Below the pieces are notes generated by a model. That model saw only the letters and a program-made list of their open reading frames with translations, did no database searches and had not been told where the DNA came from. Made by a program: the position numbers and the translations under genes. A stretch of DNA of 64,000 bases from Solenopsis invicta (taxonomy: Eukaryota > Arthropoda > Insecta > Hymenoptera > Formicidae), in assembly GCF_016802725.1 (NCBI RefSeq), contig NC_052667.1, forward strand, positions 19,669,846 to 19,733,845, written 5' to 3'. Shown here in pieces: positions 48,001-58,459 of this stretch (the first letter of the stretch is position 1; each line of letters opens with the position of its first letter).

Positions 48001-49676
48001 AAATCACAGTTTTGATCTGAAAGAAAAACGGCGAATGTTCTGGATTATTGACATGTTTTCTAAGAAAATGAACCAACTTGCAGAAAGATATCTTAATTAA
48101 AAGTGTATATTTTTTATTGCAAAACAATTGCAAAAAATGATAATTGAAACTTTTTTTTCGAACACCATTGAAACATTCAATTTTCAACATTTTCATTTGC
48201 CAAGTGGTTCATATTCTTAAAAAACATGTCAATAATCCAGAACATTTGCCGTTTTACTTTCAGATCAAAACTGTGACTTCCACATTTCCCACAATTCTGA
48301 TAATAATCTTCAATAAACAGCAGCTTATATCCTGAACATTTTCATAGGAAACAACTTGAAAAAAATGTCACATGTAGTTGAAAATCTGAGCAAAATGATA
48401 CCAAAGTTTAAATAGATTCCAATTATTTTATTCACCTAAAAAAAAGTAGTAAAAGAAAACCTAAAAAAACAGCCTCCTGATGTGATTTCCTCCCTTAATA
48501 TTAACCCTTCATACATAGTTAAAATATATGATCTCCGCTATGACAATTGTTCATAAAGTTAGCACAGCAAGATACCAATCGACATTAGAAAATTACAATA
48601 ACATTGATATAATATATTCAATATATTCTTTTTCTAGAAAGGATAGTGTATAAACTTTCTTAGATTTGAACTTAAATCTATATAAAAAGAATGATAAAAG
48701 TATAAATTTTAAATCACAAATTATTCTGTTATAATTTAAATTATATAAGGAACTAATTTTCAATTAATTGAAGCAGAGAATTTTTATTTTTCTTACAGCC
48801 ATAAATGATCATTTTTTAAATTAGCAACATCAAAAAATTTTTAAATTAAAGGAAAAAACAGGACTTGAACGTCGATTTTCCTTCTCAAAACATATTGTAT
48901 GCATAAAAATACACAAATTTTCTAAACTATATTAAATATAAACTAAAATATAAATATAATATATTGCATAAATATAAAATATTGCAAAAAAATATAAAGA
49001 ATTTAAAAAATTATTAGACAACTTTACTAAAAAAAGCTATAATATAGAAAATTTTATTACATAATAATCAATATTATATATATTAAAATTTGAAGAAATT
49101 CTCTAAACTATATATTATATAGACTAGTTCAGAAAATTTCAAGTTTTAATATATATAATATTGGTTATTACATAAAATAATTTTTAAATCAAATTTAAAG
49201 TGTACTTTAGCATTACTGAAAAGTAACAAAAAAGTCATTACTTTTTTAAGGTAACATTTCCAATTTCCTGAAGGTCCCTACAAGATTAACTTTGCTTAGC
49301 ACTACTCTCGAGTAGATCTAACCTTATGCTTGCAGCTTTCCAAAAGGAGATTCACCAAACCTTCTACTAATTATCTAATTACATCTAGCTCAACGTCAAG
49401 GAGAGAACGTTATACTGCATATTTACAATTGCAACAATTAGTTATTTACGAGCGGCAGCGTTGTACACTTTGACATTCGGACCCTTCTGCAAATAATCCA
49501 CAGCTAATTTGCAGAAATCCTGCAAAACTATGGAAAAAACATGTTTTGCTTTAAATTGTGTTTCCCTGTAAAACAAAAACTTGTTCGTTGACAGATGATT
49601 TATTTATACCTGGCGACGATTGATCAGCTAGAAACAATATGTGCTTCTTGTGATCCGGCTTCAATGTTAACAGCAT
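45079..49676 (-). CDS. COMMD2: COMM domain-containing protein 2
   Basis: A member of the COMMD family, which assembles into the Commander complex for endosomal recycling and has been linked to NF-kB and cullin regulation. Exons in transcript order: 49676-49610, 49527-49450, 47460-47378, 46019-45846, 45285-45079. The phases agree and total 202 aa (human COMMD2 has 199). The start MLLTLKPDHKKHILFLA matches the family N-terminus. Next come DFCKLAVDYLQKGPNVKVYN, KLNVELNVIKQSVEGLVNLL, and LSAEDFRDSVVALGF, which leads into the C-terminal COMM domain with YHDLEWRFEVQTASRSL and LLQTDPTNLLHMTQELEEAL. A decayed copy of exon 3 lies at about 49323-49397 in intron 2 and is not used: it has an in-frame stop and no acceptor. 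Intron 2 also holds a 722-bp fold-back element. Confidence 0.95.
47010..47460 (-). repeat. Direct repeat unit 1 (contains the working COMMD2 exon 3)
   Basis: About 430 bases that recur at 48990-49400. The match runs from AATTTAAAAAATTATTAGAC through AAGTGTACTTTAGCATTACT to the exon sequence and its donor. Confidence 0.75.
47773..48494. mobile_element. 722-bp fold-back element flanked by TTAA
   Basis: Arms of about 340 bp are inverted copies. The outer ends read GGAGGAAAACCACATTAGGA and, in reverse, GGGAGGAAATCACATCAGGA. TTAA flanks both ends (47769-47772 and 48495-48498), a piggyBac-type target. Inner matches include TTTGGTATCATTTTG, ACTACATGTGACATTTTTTT and GATCAAAACTGTGA. There is no transposase frame. 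It lies in COMMD2 intron 2, between the two units of the exon-3 duplication. Confidence 0.7.
48990..49400 (-). pseudogene. Direct repeat unit 2 with decayed COMMD2 exon 3
   Basis: Second copy of 47010-47460. The exon-like part, about 49323-49397 (minus), keeps the donor side and the VEGLVNLLLESCKHK coding stretch. It has lost the bases corresponding to the acceptor and first codons and carries an in-frame TAA. It therefore cannot act as an alternative exon 3. Confidence 0.75.
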
Positions 49677-50559
49677 TTTTACTGTTGCGCGATTGTGTCG
49701 CTTGTCAGTTGAAATTCTTATTCAGGGCGACACGAAAATTGCATGAAAAAGAATTGTTATCCAACAAATTTTCGAATCAATTATCTTTAATACGAGCGGC
49801 ATCGTATTACCGCCATGTTGGACTCAGAAACACTAGGGTAGGGCGAGTAGGGAAGGGATAGGCGATCTTAAATCGATCTTTTGAAGAATCGATTCTTTTG
49901 CGTCTAATTCTCGATTTTTTTAGATCGATCGTACAGCTTTGAATCGATTCTTGAGACCATCGATCTTCGATCAAAGTATAAAAATATACTAGACGTACTG
50001 GTTGATTTTTTTGTATGTGAAATATGCATTTATATAAATTTACATAAATTCTGAGTCATAAGCTATAACATTCAGCAAAGAAAATTTCAGCATATCAATT
50101 TTTATATTTAAGACCATTTTTTAAGTAGTCTTAAAAAAAAAACGAATATTTCTGAAAGATTTCTAAAATATTTGTTATAGAATTTTAAGAAAAGTTTTCA
50201 ATGTATTGCTTTAAAAAAAATGTTAACTCAACTGAAATAATATAGACCAAAAAACCTAATTAAATATAATTTTTAATTTTCTTAAAGAAATAATATCGCA
50301 AAGTGATATGTAATTTAACGAGTACATATATATAATACATATATATAATTAACAAGTAATACATATATATGTCAAAAAAATTTATAAAATCTTTATTGCA
50401 TCAGTTAGAAAGAGAATATATATTCCTGGAAATATGATTGTTTTACATTAAAAAAAAAAAATAAAACTCAAGTGGTTTTCATTTAATTTATATAACGGGA
50501 AAAAGCTATTTGTAGTAAAATAACGCCCAATTTTACTTTATGTCTTTATGTTTGTTTTG
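49677..50559. other. COMMD2 promoter side and AT-rich intergenic stretch
   Basis: The first 190 bases are relatively GC-rich and must contain the COMMD2 promoter. At 49868-49975 there is a cluster of five ATCGAT words in CGATC/CGATT contexts. The remainder is AT-rich with ATATAT runs near 50325-50370. The open frame at 49595-49861 on the plus strand overlaps COMMD2 exon 1 antisense and is not supported. Confidence 0.5.
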
Positions 50560-52880
50560 TTACATTTGGATATGAAATATCTGTCGCCGTCCTCGGAATG
50601 AATAAGTAAAATCTCCATGGTAATTAAAATACCAACGGCTACGTGATCGCCTGCGCCCCGTTCCGCGTTGGCGTACTGGAAAAAAAAAATCAAATAACAA
50701 GATAAAGTAAATATTTAATAAAATATATATGTATATATGTGTATCAAAGTTTAGTAAATTAATATCTTTTCTAATTAAGTTAAAGCTAAATGAAGTTAAT
50801 AAATACAAAATTATCTTTAATTAAATTAATATTTATAATTTTGAATATTATTTACATTAAATTAGAATGTTGAATTTTAAAAAAATTATATTATTCTTAA
50901 TAATAATTACAATGTATATCGCTAATAAATTTAAAATTTTATTTGTAAATTAAGTGGAAATAGAATAACAATTTATTTGGCCATTGTTTTTTATGTGAAA
51001 ATTTATGTTTTTCTTTTATATTATTTCTTTTATAAATTTTTAACTTAACAAAAAGTTAAAAACTGCAAATTTGTGTTTTCAAAAAATAACAATTAAAATA
51101 AAAAAAACTCAAAATTAAGTACTTAAAATTAAAAGTTATTAACTTTGAAACTTAATTATTTAAGCAATAAATCACGTCGGATTGATGAAATTAAACATAA
51201 GGTTAGCAGGTTTATGTTAGTCATAGTGATTCTTATATTAGTGTTAAATAACTTTAATTTTTACATTCACCAACTGTGAATTTCAAACTGTGAATTTCAA
51301 ACTGTGCCGCATATTCATCGGACTTGAAATATAGGTTGATTTTCACATAGTCGATTTTTATATTTAAGATCATTTTAAAATTATTAGAACTAATCAGAGA
51401 GTTGTATTAGCATCTTAGGATTTAAGATGGTCTTGAAATAAAAATCAATAATGAATACCGACCAATATACTTCAAAAAGTGAAATCTCTAACCATTAACT
51501 TCAATGGTTAGAGATTTCACTTTACACCTTTCTACCTTAGGGAAGAAGTTATGTGGTTGACCCCCAGAAGCATCTATAGGATCCTGAAAAACTATGCAAA
51601 ATTTTATTGCAAAAAATAACACCTCAGGCTGCATTCCAAAATTTTCTGCCAATACTGAAATCTATAGTACATGTAAATTATAAATTTTTAGTACTATCAG
51701 AATATATTGGAATGCAGTTTTAGCTAAGGTTCGAACCTTGATCTTCTGATTTTAATTTCATGCAAGCGTCCTCTGTATTTCAAGTTCGACGAATATGTGG
51801 CGCGCAGTTTGAATAAGTTGAAAATTGTAAAAATTAAAAATTATTCAGAATTAAGAACCACTATGATTGACATAGGCCTACTAACCTTATGTTTAATTTT
51901 TTCAATTTTAATTTTTTAACTAGTTATCCAACTGTGTATGTTTTTCACAGGGATAGGAAGCTGTTACTTTATCGTTACGTTTTATTTTGTAATAACAATT
52001 TTGTAATGATGTTAAAATTTTTCATAATGTTAATGATAATGCTAAGATCGAGGAACAATTATTTTTAATAAACCACTCGTCATTATACATTAATTATTGA
52101 AAAAAGTAATTCGTTAGTTGACTTGTTATGTAATGAACAAAAATAATACAAAAGTAATGTTACTTGGACTCATGAGTAGTTATAAGTTAGTATTTTTCAA
52201 TGAATAGCACACATAATGATGAGTTAATTGTTAAAAGTGACTATTCCCTTGGAACAAAGTTAACTGAAGTTAACTAAAATGATATAATCTTGGCCTTACT
52301 ATTACTATTATATTGGCTGCTTTCAGCAGATTCAACATGTATGTAGTCTTCTAGATCATCCAATCAGACTTTTAGATCTCGAAGAATACACTAATAACGC
52401 AAGTGCACACTTAACTGTTGAATGTGCTGAACATGCCCATTATTACAAAATTACAAAAAAGTAATGAATAACAGTGTTATTGTAACTTGTTATTTTCCAT
52501 CCCTTTTTCATAATAAATTTTCACAATAAATTATATACCACGTATTTGTTGTTGCTGCACCTGCTGCAGTTGCTGTTCCTGCTGCAGTTGCTGTTCTTGC
52601 TGCAGTTGCTGTTCCTGCTGCAGTTGTTGTTCCTGCTGGTAATGTTGCAGTTGCTGTTGCAGCTCTTCTAGCAGTTGTTGACGAAAATCTTGCAGCTGCT
52701 GCTGCTGTTGTGTTCTTATTTCTTGCAGTTCCTTCTGCAACTCTCGCAGTTGCTGCTGTACTTGCTGCAGTATGAACTGTTGATGTTGAACAGAGCTTTC
52801 GTTAGCCCCATCACCATTTACAACCATCTTGCCTAAATTCAGATCATCTGGAAAAAGTATAATAATAATAGTAATAATAG

Positions 52881-52930
<50 letters not shown>

Positions 52931-53151
52931 GTAATAATTAATAATGATGATATAATTCAACGAGTCATCGGTGTCCTGTCGCTACTGAAGTCGAGCGCCG
53001 TGGATACTGATGATTCCTCATAGCATTATAGCAAAATTAAGTTACGTATCATAGGTAACATTAACGGTAATAAACTTATTAATAATATATAATTATAATG
53101 TAAATTTATGTAATACTTACTCGATACGTTGTTCATAGCGGGTACGCTCAT
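50560..53151 (-). CDS. Uncharacterised glutamine-rich protein with Arg/Ser-rich tail (3 exons)
   Basis: Not recognised. Exons in transcript order: 53151-53121, 52847-52539, 50675-50560. The splice sites are good (A|GTAAGT, TTTTCCAG, G|GTATAT, TTTTTTCCAG) and the phases agree, giving 151 aa. The N-terminus is MSVPAMNNVS. Residues of about 28-115 are Gln/Glu/Leu-rich (QQVQQQLRELQKELQEIR, then several LQQEQ repeats), a likely coiled coil. The C-terminal 38 residues are basic (RQRGTGRRRSRSRW) and end YSFRGRRQIFHIQM, with no membrane segment. The LQQEQ run comes from a 15-base tandem repeat (about 52560-52635) and may vary in length. Intron 1 has a TA microsatellite; intron 2 (1.9 kb) holds a long-TIR element. 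It could be nuclear or RNA-related, but that is a guess from composition. Confidence 0.55.
50770..51175 (+). repeat. Dispersed AT-rich repeat, copy 5 of 5
   Basis: Relative of 15656-16160, with TTAGAATGTTGAATTTT, AAATTTTATTTGTAAATTA, AGAATAACAATTTATTT and AAGTTAAAAACTGCAAATT. It lies in intron 2 of the glutamine-rich gene. Confidence 0.4.
51190..51930. mobile_element. Element with inverted ends of about 150 bp
   Basis: The left arm holds AAATTAAACATAAGGTTAGC, ATCATAGTGATTCTT-like sequence and CATATTCATCGGACTTGAAA. The right arm in reverse holds AAATTAAACATAAGGTTAGT, ATCATAGTGGTTCTTA and CATATTCGTCGAACTTGAAA. The centre, about 51350-51750, contains a perfect small hairpin (separate entry). 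No coding frame. Confidence 0.6.
51476..51523. repeat. Perfect 21-bp hairpin
   Basis: The stem arms 51476-51496 and 51503-51523 are exact reverse complements around the 6-base loop AACTTC. The arm contains GTGAAATCTCTAACCATT. It is short for a microRNA precursor and sits inside a transposon-like element. Confidence 0.7.
52886..52926. repeat. (TA)n microsatellite
   Basis: About 20 TA units in intron 1 of the glutamine-rich gene. Confidence 0.95.
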
Positions 53152-53289
53152 CGATGGTAAAGTTAAATAAAAGTGCTATCACCTTGAGACCGCCACTGCA
53201 GTAACATGCAGTAATTCGTTTAATGTAAAGTTACCATATTAGTTGATTGCCAATTGTAATTTCCTACCTGGGGGGATTACCCAAAACTA

Positions 53290-53530
53290 GAGTCCTATAT
53301 AAAGAGAGAAGCGACATTGATGTCCGAAGCTCTGATTGGTAAACTGATTGATACTTGATTGGCTAAGCGAGCAGCCATATTGTGGCCTAACCTAACCACA
53401 GCTGTTTGCAGAATGATACGAATGGTATTTGATGACGTTAAAGCGGTCCCAAAATGGCGGTGGAGGACTCAATTGGATACTGAAGGTTGTGGTGGGGGTT
53501 TGATGTCGCTTCTCTCTTTATATAGGACTC
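53290..53530. mobile_element. 241-bp TA-flanked MITE, copy 1
   Basis: Terminal inverted repeats of about 27 bp (GAGTCCTATATAAAGAGAGA then AGCGACAT), flanked by TA at 53288-53289 and 53531-53532. The same family occurs inverted at 59684-59923. The interior holds a GGCGG-type motif and CCTAACCTAACC. TA target and size suggest a Tc1/mariner-derived MITE. Confidence 0.85.
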
Positions 53531-53672
53531 TACCCAAAACTTCCATAATAAAACTAAATAATATAGTTACTGTTAGAATTAATAATTTAATCTAGTAAAT
53601 ATAAAAGAGTATTGGTGCTGTATGAAATAAGCTAACGATACATGTTCAATATGATTTCTATATCGTTGCTAT

Positions 53673-53890
53673 CAAGGTCCGTGGATTGGCGTTAGAGGGG
53701 AAGGAAGGTCGTTGCATCCACTTCAACGATGTAGAACGAAAATGGCGGCGGCCATACTTTTACTGCACACTTGCTCGCTCATACAACTAATAGCTGTAGT
53801 ACCTATGTACACTAACATTGACTCGCTGTCTCGAAAATGGTGGCTATGCAACGACCTTCCTTCCTCTCCAACGCCAATCCACGGACCTTG
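53673..53890. mobile_element. 218-bp hAT-like MITE inside the 5' LTR
   Basis: Terminal inverted repeats of about 45 bp (CAAGGTCCGTGGATTGGCGT then GGAAGGAAGGTCGTTGCAT). An 8-bp target duplication, GTTGCTAT, lies at 53665-53672 and 53891-53898. An 8-bp duplication with CA-starting ends points to the hAT superfamily. The 3' LTR lacks it, so it landed after the retrotransposon did. Confidence 0.88.
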
Positions 53891-54180
53891 GTTGCTATGT
53901 ATTACATATGTGTCACTTGTCTTATGTCTGTCATCAAGATCGTGCGTGTTCTGTATACGTTCTTTTATATTCTCTATAGTGTAATTCGTTAATTAAATAA
54001 ATCAAGAATTACAACAGGTTATGGGCCCAGAAGCTTCCATATAGATTAATTGAGACGAATATAAGAAACGGATAGAAAACCAGACACAAAAACGGATAGA
54101 CAGAAGTTCAAGCAGGATCTAAGTTTCTATCAGGTTTAATTTTGCCGTATTTAATCAGTTAAATAGTTTCACGTCTGCCG

Positions 54181-57100
54181 AGCATTAAAATAAGTGAATC
54201 GGCAATTCATCTTGCTTTTGAAAAGCTAGAAGGACGCGAAAGTTACAATAACTGGAAATTCGGCATGAAGATGGCCCTGATTCATGAAAATTTGTGGGCT
54301 GCGATAGAGGGTTATCCTGAAGAAGACACAACTTCAGAAGTCGAGAAGAAACGAAGAGATCAGAAAGCTTTAGCGAAAATATGCTTAATGATAAAATCTT
54401 CTGCGTATGCGTATGTGAGATCTGCTGAAAATGCAAAAGAAGCTTGGTCAAATTTACAAAAAGCATATGAAGACAAAGGACTGTCAAGAAGATTGACGTT
54501 GCTACGCACATTGTCAGGAATGAAGTTGCAGAATTTCAAAAATATGGAACTTTATGTAAGTGAGATAATGTCTATTTCACAGAAGTTAGCTGATATGGAT
54601 GCTGCGTTAGACGACGAATTTGTTGCTGTCATTATGTTAAGTGGACTTACAGAAGATTATAATCCTATGGTAATGGCCTTAGAAAGTGCTAACATCAGAT
54701 TGACCAGTGATTTTGTTAAAGCTAAGCTATTGCAGGATATTAAATATTCTAATAGCTCAAGCGAAAAGGCGCTTTATTAAAAAAATAATAAAGTGTACAA
54801 CAAAAGAAAGGTGGTTTGTTATAAATGTTTAAAAGAAGGTCATTTAAAATATAATTGTCCTAATAAAAGGGAAAATAAAGATAATGTGAAGGATAAGCAA
54901 GAAAAAACGACAAGCAAGAAGGATAAAGCTGATAAAGCTTTACTTGTGTCAGTGAAGAATTCAGATTCGGAAGATTGGTACATCGATTCAGGAGCGACTA
55001 CACATCTTTCAAACAAGAAGGACTGGTTTGAAAATTTTAATTCAAATACTTCTCATAATATTGCTGTTGCTAGTGGACATAAGTTAAAGGCTTATGGTAC
55101 AGGAGATGTACTGGTTTCTACAAGAAATGGTCCGAAGAGAATTTCTGAAGTAGTCTATGTACCAGATTTAAAAACCAATCTGCTTTCTGTAAGTAAAATG
55201 ATTAAAAATAATTACATTGTTATTTTTAATTCCGAAGGTTGTCAAGTTTATGATACTGAAGACTGTTCAATCGAAGGTGAAGTAGTTGTAACAGCTTCAA
55301 TTCATAATGGTTTATATAAATTGGATACAGAAGAATTGGAAACAGAAGTCGGAAATCTGGCGAAGCATCTGGATGGTGAAGATATCTGGCATAGAAGACT
55401 TGGACATCTCAATCGTATAAGTATGAATTTATTGAAACAAGGTTTAGCAACAGGAGTTAGTTTCGCTGATGAAAAAGGTGAGCAATGTATTGCATGCTTA
55501 CAAGGTAAACAAACAAGGAAGCCATTCAAAAGAATTCAATCAAGTAGAGCTAGAAATTTACTTGAGATTATTCATTCTGATTTGTGTGGCCCTATGCCTG
55601 ATTATTCTTGGAGTGGAAAAAGGTACATTCTTACTTTTATAGATGATTTCTCAAGAAAAGTTCATGCTTATTTTCTTGCTTCGAAAAATGAAGTATATTC
55701 AATATTCAAGGAATATCAAGTCATGGTGGAGAATGAAACAGGTCATACAATAAAGGTTCTTCGCACTGATAATGGACGAGAATATCTTAGTCAGGAATTT
55801 AAGGCTTATCTGAAATCAAAGGGCATCAGACATCAATTTACAATTCCTTATACTCCGGAACAGAATGGAGTGGCGGAAAGATTTAATAGGACAATCGTAG
55901 AAAAAGCACGTTGTATGATGCATGTTGCTAATTGTGATCACAAGATGTGGGCAGAAGCAGTTAATACTGCTGTCTATTTAAAAAATCGTTCTCCACATAA
56001 AATAATTAAAGGAGCAACTCCTCAAGAGATATGGACAGGTAAAAAAATAGATCTCAGTCATTTAAAAGTCTTTGGTTGTCTAGCATATGTACATGTTCCA
56101 AAGAATCTAAGAAATAAATGGGATGCAAAAGGAAAACCCTATATATTTGTTGGTTATTGTGAAGATTCCAAAGGCTACCGATTATTTGATATAGAAGATA
56201 AAGGAAAGATTATCAGAGCAAGAGATGTTGTTTTCTTGGAAAATAAATTTTCAATAGAAGAAAGAAGTGAAGCAGATAATAATTTAAATTCTTATATTCA
56301 TTTGAGTAATGAAGACAAAGAAGTTCTTTCTTCTGAAGAAGACATACAACAAAATGATATTAGATCAGAAAGAAGATCTGAAGAAGATGAAGAAGAATTT
56401 CAAAGTTTAACAGATCAAGAACAACAAGATGCTGAAGAAGACAATAGAGAAACAGAGAATAGACATCAAGATCATAAAGATCAAGATCAAGTGGATCAAG
56501 ATAATGATAAAAATCAAGATCAAGAGGATCAAGATAATGTAGGAGAAGACATTAGAGAAACAGAGAGAAGATATCCTAAAAGAAATAGAAGTAGCAAGAA
56601 GTTTTCCGATTATTTCCTGTTTCAAGCAACCTGTGAGCCAAGTGATCCTAAGAATCTTACTGAAGTTTTGAAGCGAGATGACCACGATAAATGGAAAGAA
56701 GCAATGAGAGCAGAACTTCATTCAATGGCGAAAAATAAGGTTTGGACTTTGGTAGATCCTCCAGAGAATCAAAAAATAGTTAAAAATAAGTGGGTATTTC
56801 GTACTAAAAGAAATACAATGGGTGAAATAGTCAAATATAAAGCTCGTTTAGTAGCTAAAGGTTTTACCCAAGAATACGGTGTAGATTACTATGAAACTTT
56901 CTCGCCAGTAGTAAGACATTCAAGTATAAGATTATTAATTGCACTTTCAGCTGAATTAAATTTAAATATAGATCATTTGGATGTCGATACTGCCTTTCTA
57001 AATGGTGAATTATCAGAAAAAATCTATATGTATCAGCCAGAAGGTTTCATAGATTCAAATAATAAAGAAAAAGTATGTTTATTGAAAAGAGCGATCTATG

Positions 57101-58179
57101 GTCTCAAACAATCTTCCAGAGTTTGGAACAAAAAGGTTGAAAATGTTTTGGAAAAATTAGGTTTCAAAAAATCAAATTATGAAGCCTGTATATACTTTAA
57201 AGTTTTAGACAAATCTATTATAATTATTGCATTATATGTGGATGATTTTTTGATTTTCTCTAATGATGAGAAAGATTGTTTAAAACTTAAAGATCAATTA
57301 ATGAAGTGTTTTAAAATTAAAGATTTAGGAAAAGCTAAATGATGTTTAGGTTTAAATATACATAAAGATAATTTCATGAATACAATTAGTATCAATCAAA
57401 AAGATTTTATTCAGGAATTACTTGTTAGATTTAATTTAACTGAAGCGAAAGATGTTGTTACTCCTATGGAAGTTGGTTCTAAGTTAAATTATAATGAAAA
57501 AGAAAATATTGATGTACCCTACCAACAATTAATTGGAGCTTTAATGTTTTTAGCAGTTAATACTAGACCTGATATTGCTTTTGTAACTAGCTATTTAAGT
57601 CAATTCAATTTAAATCATGATGCCCAGCATTGGAAAGCTGCAAAAAGAATTCTAAGATATTTAAAAGGGACAATCGATTATTCTTTAACTTATCAAAAAA
57701 CTAATTCTTTGAATGTGGTTGGTTTCTGTGATGCAGACTGGGCAAATGATTTAAATGATCGAAAGTCTTATACTGGTTTTGTATTTATTCTAGGAAATGG
57801 TGCAATATCTTGGGAGGCTCAAAAACAGTGTTTAGTGGCATTATCGAGTACAGAAGCAGAATATATTGCTCTTTCCGAGTCTGCCAAGGAAGCTATACAT
57901 TTAAAAGGCTTGTTAAATGAATTAATTAGTTATGATGAGAAAATTATCTTATGTAATGATAATCAGAATGCACAAAAGTTGGCATGTAATCCTGTGTTTC
58001 ATAACAAGACAAAACACATTGAAATCAAATATCATTTTGTCAGACAAACTGTTGACAGAAATTTAATTACACTTAAATATGTTTCAACTGACAAGATGAT
58101 AGCTGATATATTTACTAAGTCTTTAAATGGTCCAAAGCATAAATTTTGTACAAAAGGACTAGGTTTAAAAAGGATTTAA
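54181..58179 (+). pseudogene. Copia gag-pol polyprotein gene with two in-frame stops
   Basis: One long frame encoding gag, CCHC zinc knuckle (CYKCLKEGHLKYNC), aspartic protease (WYIDSGATTHLS), pre-integrase (WHRRLGHLN), integrase (IHSDLCG, LRTDNGREY, NGVAERFNRT), reverse transcriptase (KARLVAKGFTQE, YVDDFLIF) and RNase H (DADWANDLNDRKSYTG, SSTEAEYIAL). It is interrupted only by a TAA at 54778-54780, between gag and the zinc knuckle, and a TGA at 57340-57342, late in the reverse transcriptase. No frameshift was seen. The conserved gag start region (54181 onward) has no ATG in frame until 54265. As it stands this copy cannot make the full polyprotein from a normal start. Confidence 0.92.
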
Positions 58180-58459
58180 ACTTTAATAACTGAAATTGTT
58201 TATACTCACTAGATTAAGAGGGTGTGTTAGAATTAATAATTTAATCTAGTAAATATAAAAGAGTGTTGGTGCTGTATGAAATAAGCTAACGATACATGTT
58301 CAATATGATTTCTATATCGTTGCTATGTATTACATATGTGTCACTTGTCTTATGTCTGTCATCAAGATCGTGCGTGTTCTGTATACGTTCTTTTATATTC
58401 TCTATAGTGTAATTCGTTAATTAAATAAATCAAGAATTACAACAGTTACAAAATATTTA

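Larger units (their letters stand above)
53571..58444 (+). mobile_element. Copia-type LTR retrotransposon with near-identical LTRs
   Basis: Two 220-bp LTRs (TGTTAGAATT to AATTACAACA): the 5' LTR is 53571-54016, interrupted by a MITE, and the 3' LTR is 58225-58444. By eye they differ at one base. The target duplication GTTAC flanks both sides (53566-53570 and 58445-58449). The primer-binding site after the 5' LTR, GGTTATGGGCCCAG (54017-54030), matches the anticodon arm of initiator tRNA-Met, the mark of Copia elements. A purine tract AAGAGGG precedes the 3' LTR. Internal order is gag, protease, integrase, reverse transcriptase, RNase H. The insertion is young but its gene is broken. Confidence 0.95.

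Noticed and set aside
49595..49861. 88-codon plus-strand frame at the COMMD2 start
   Set aside because: Antisense to COMMD2 exon 1, which has clear family similarity.
51728..51740. AGGTTCGAACCT as a possible tRNA T-loop / B box
   Set aside because: No acceptor stem, D arm or anticodon arm upstream; a 12-base palindrome inside a repeat explains it.
52829..53023. Plus-strand frame with an IYIYIY run
   Set aside because: Product of the TA microsatellite in intron 1 of the Gln-rich gene.
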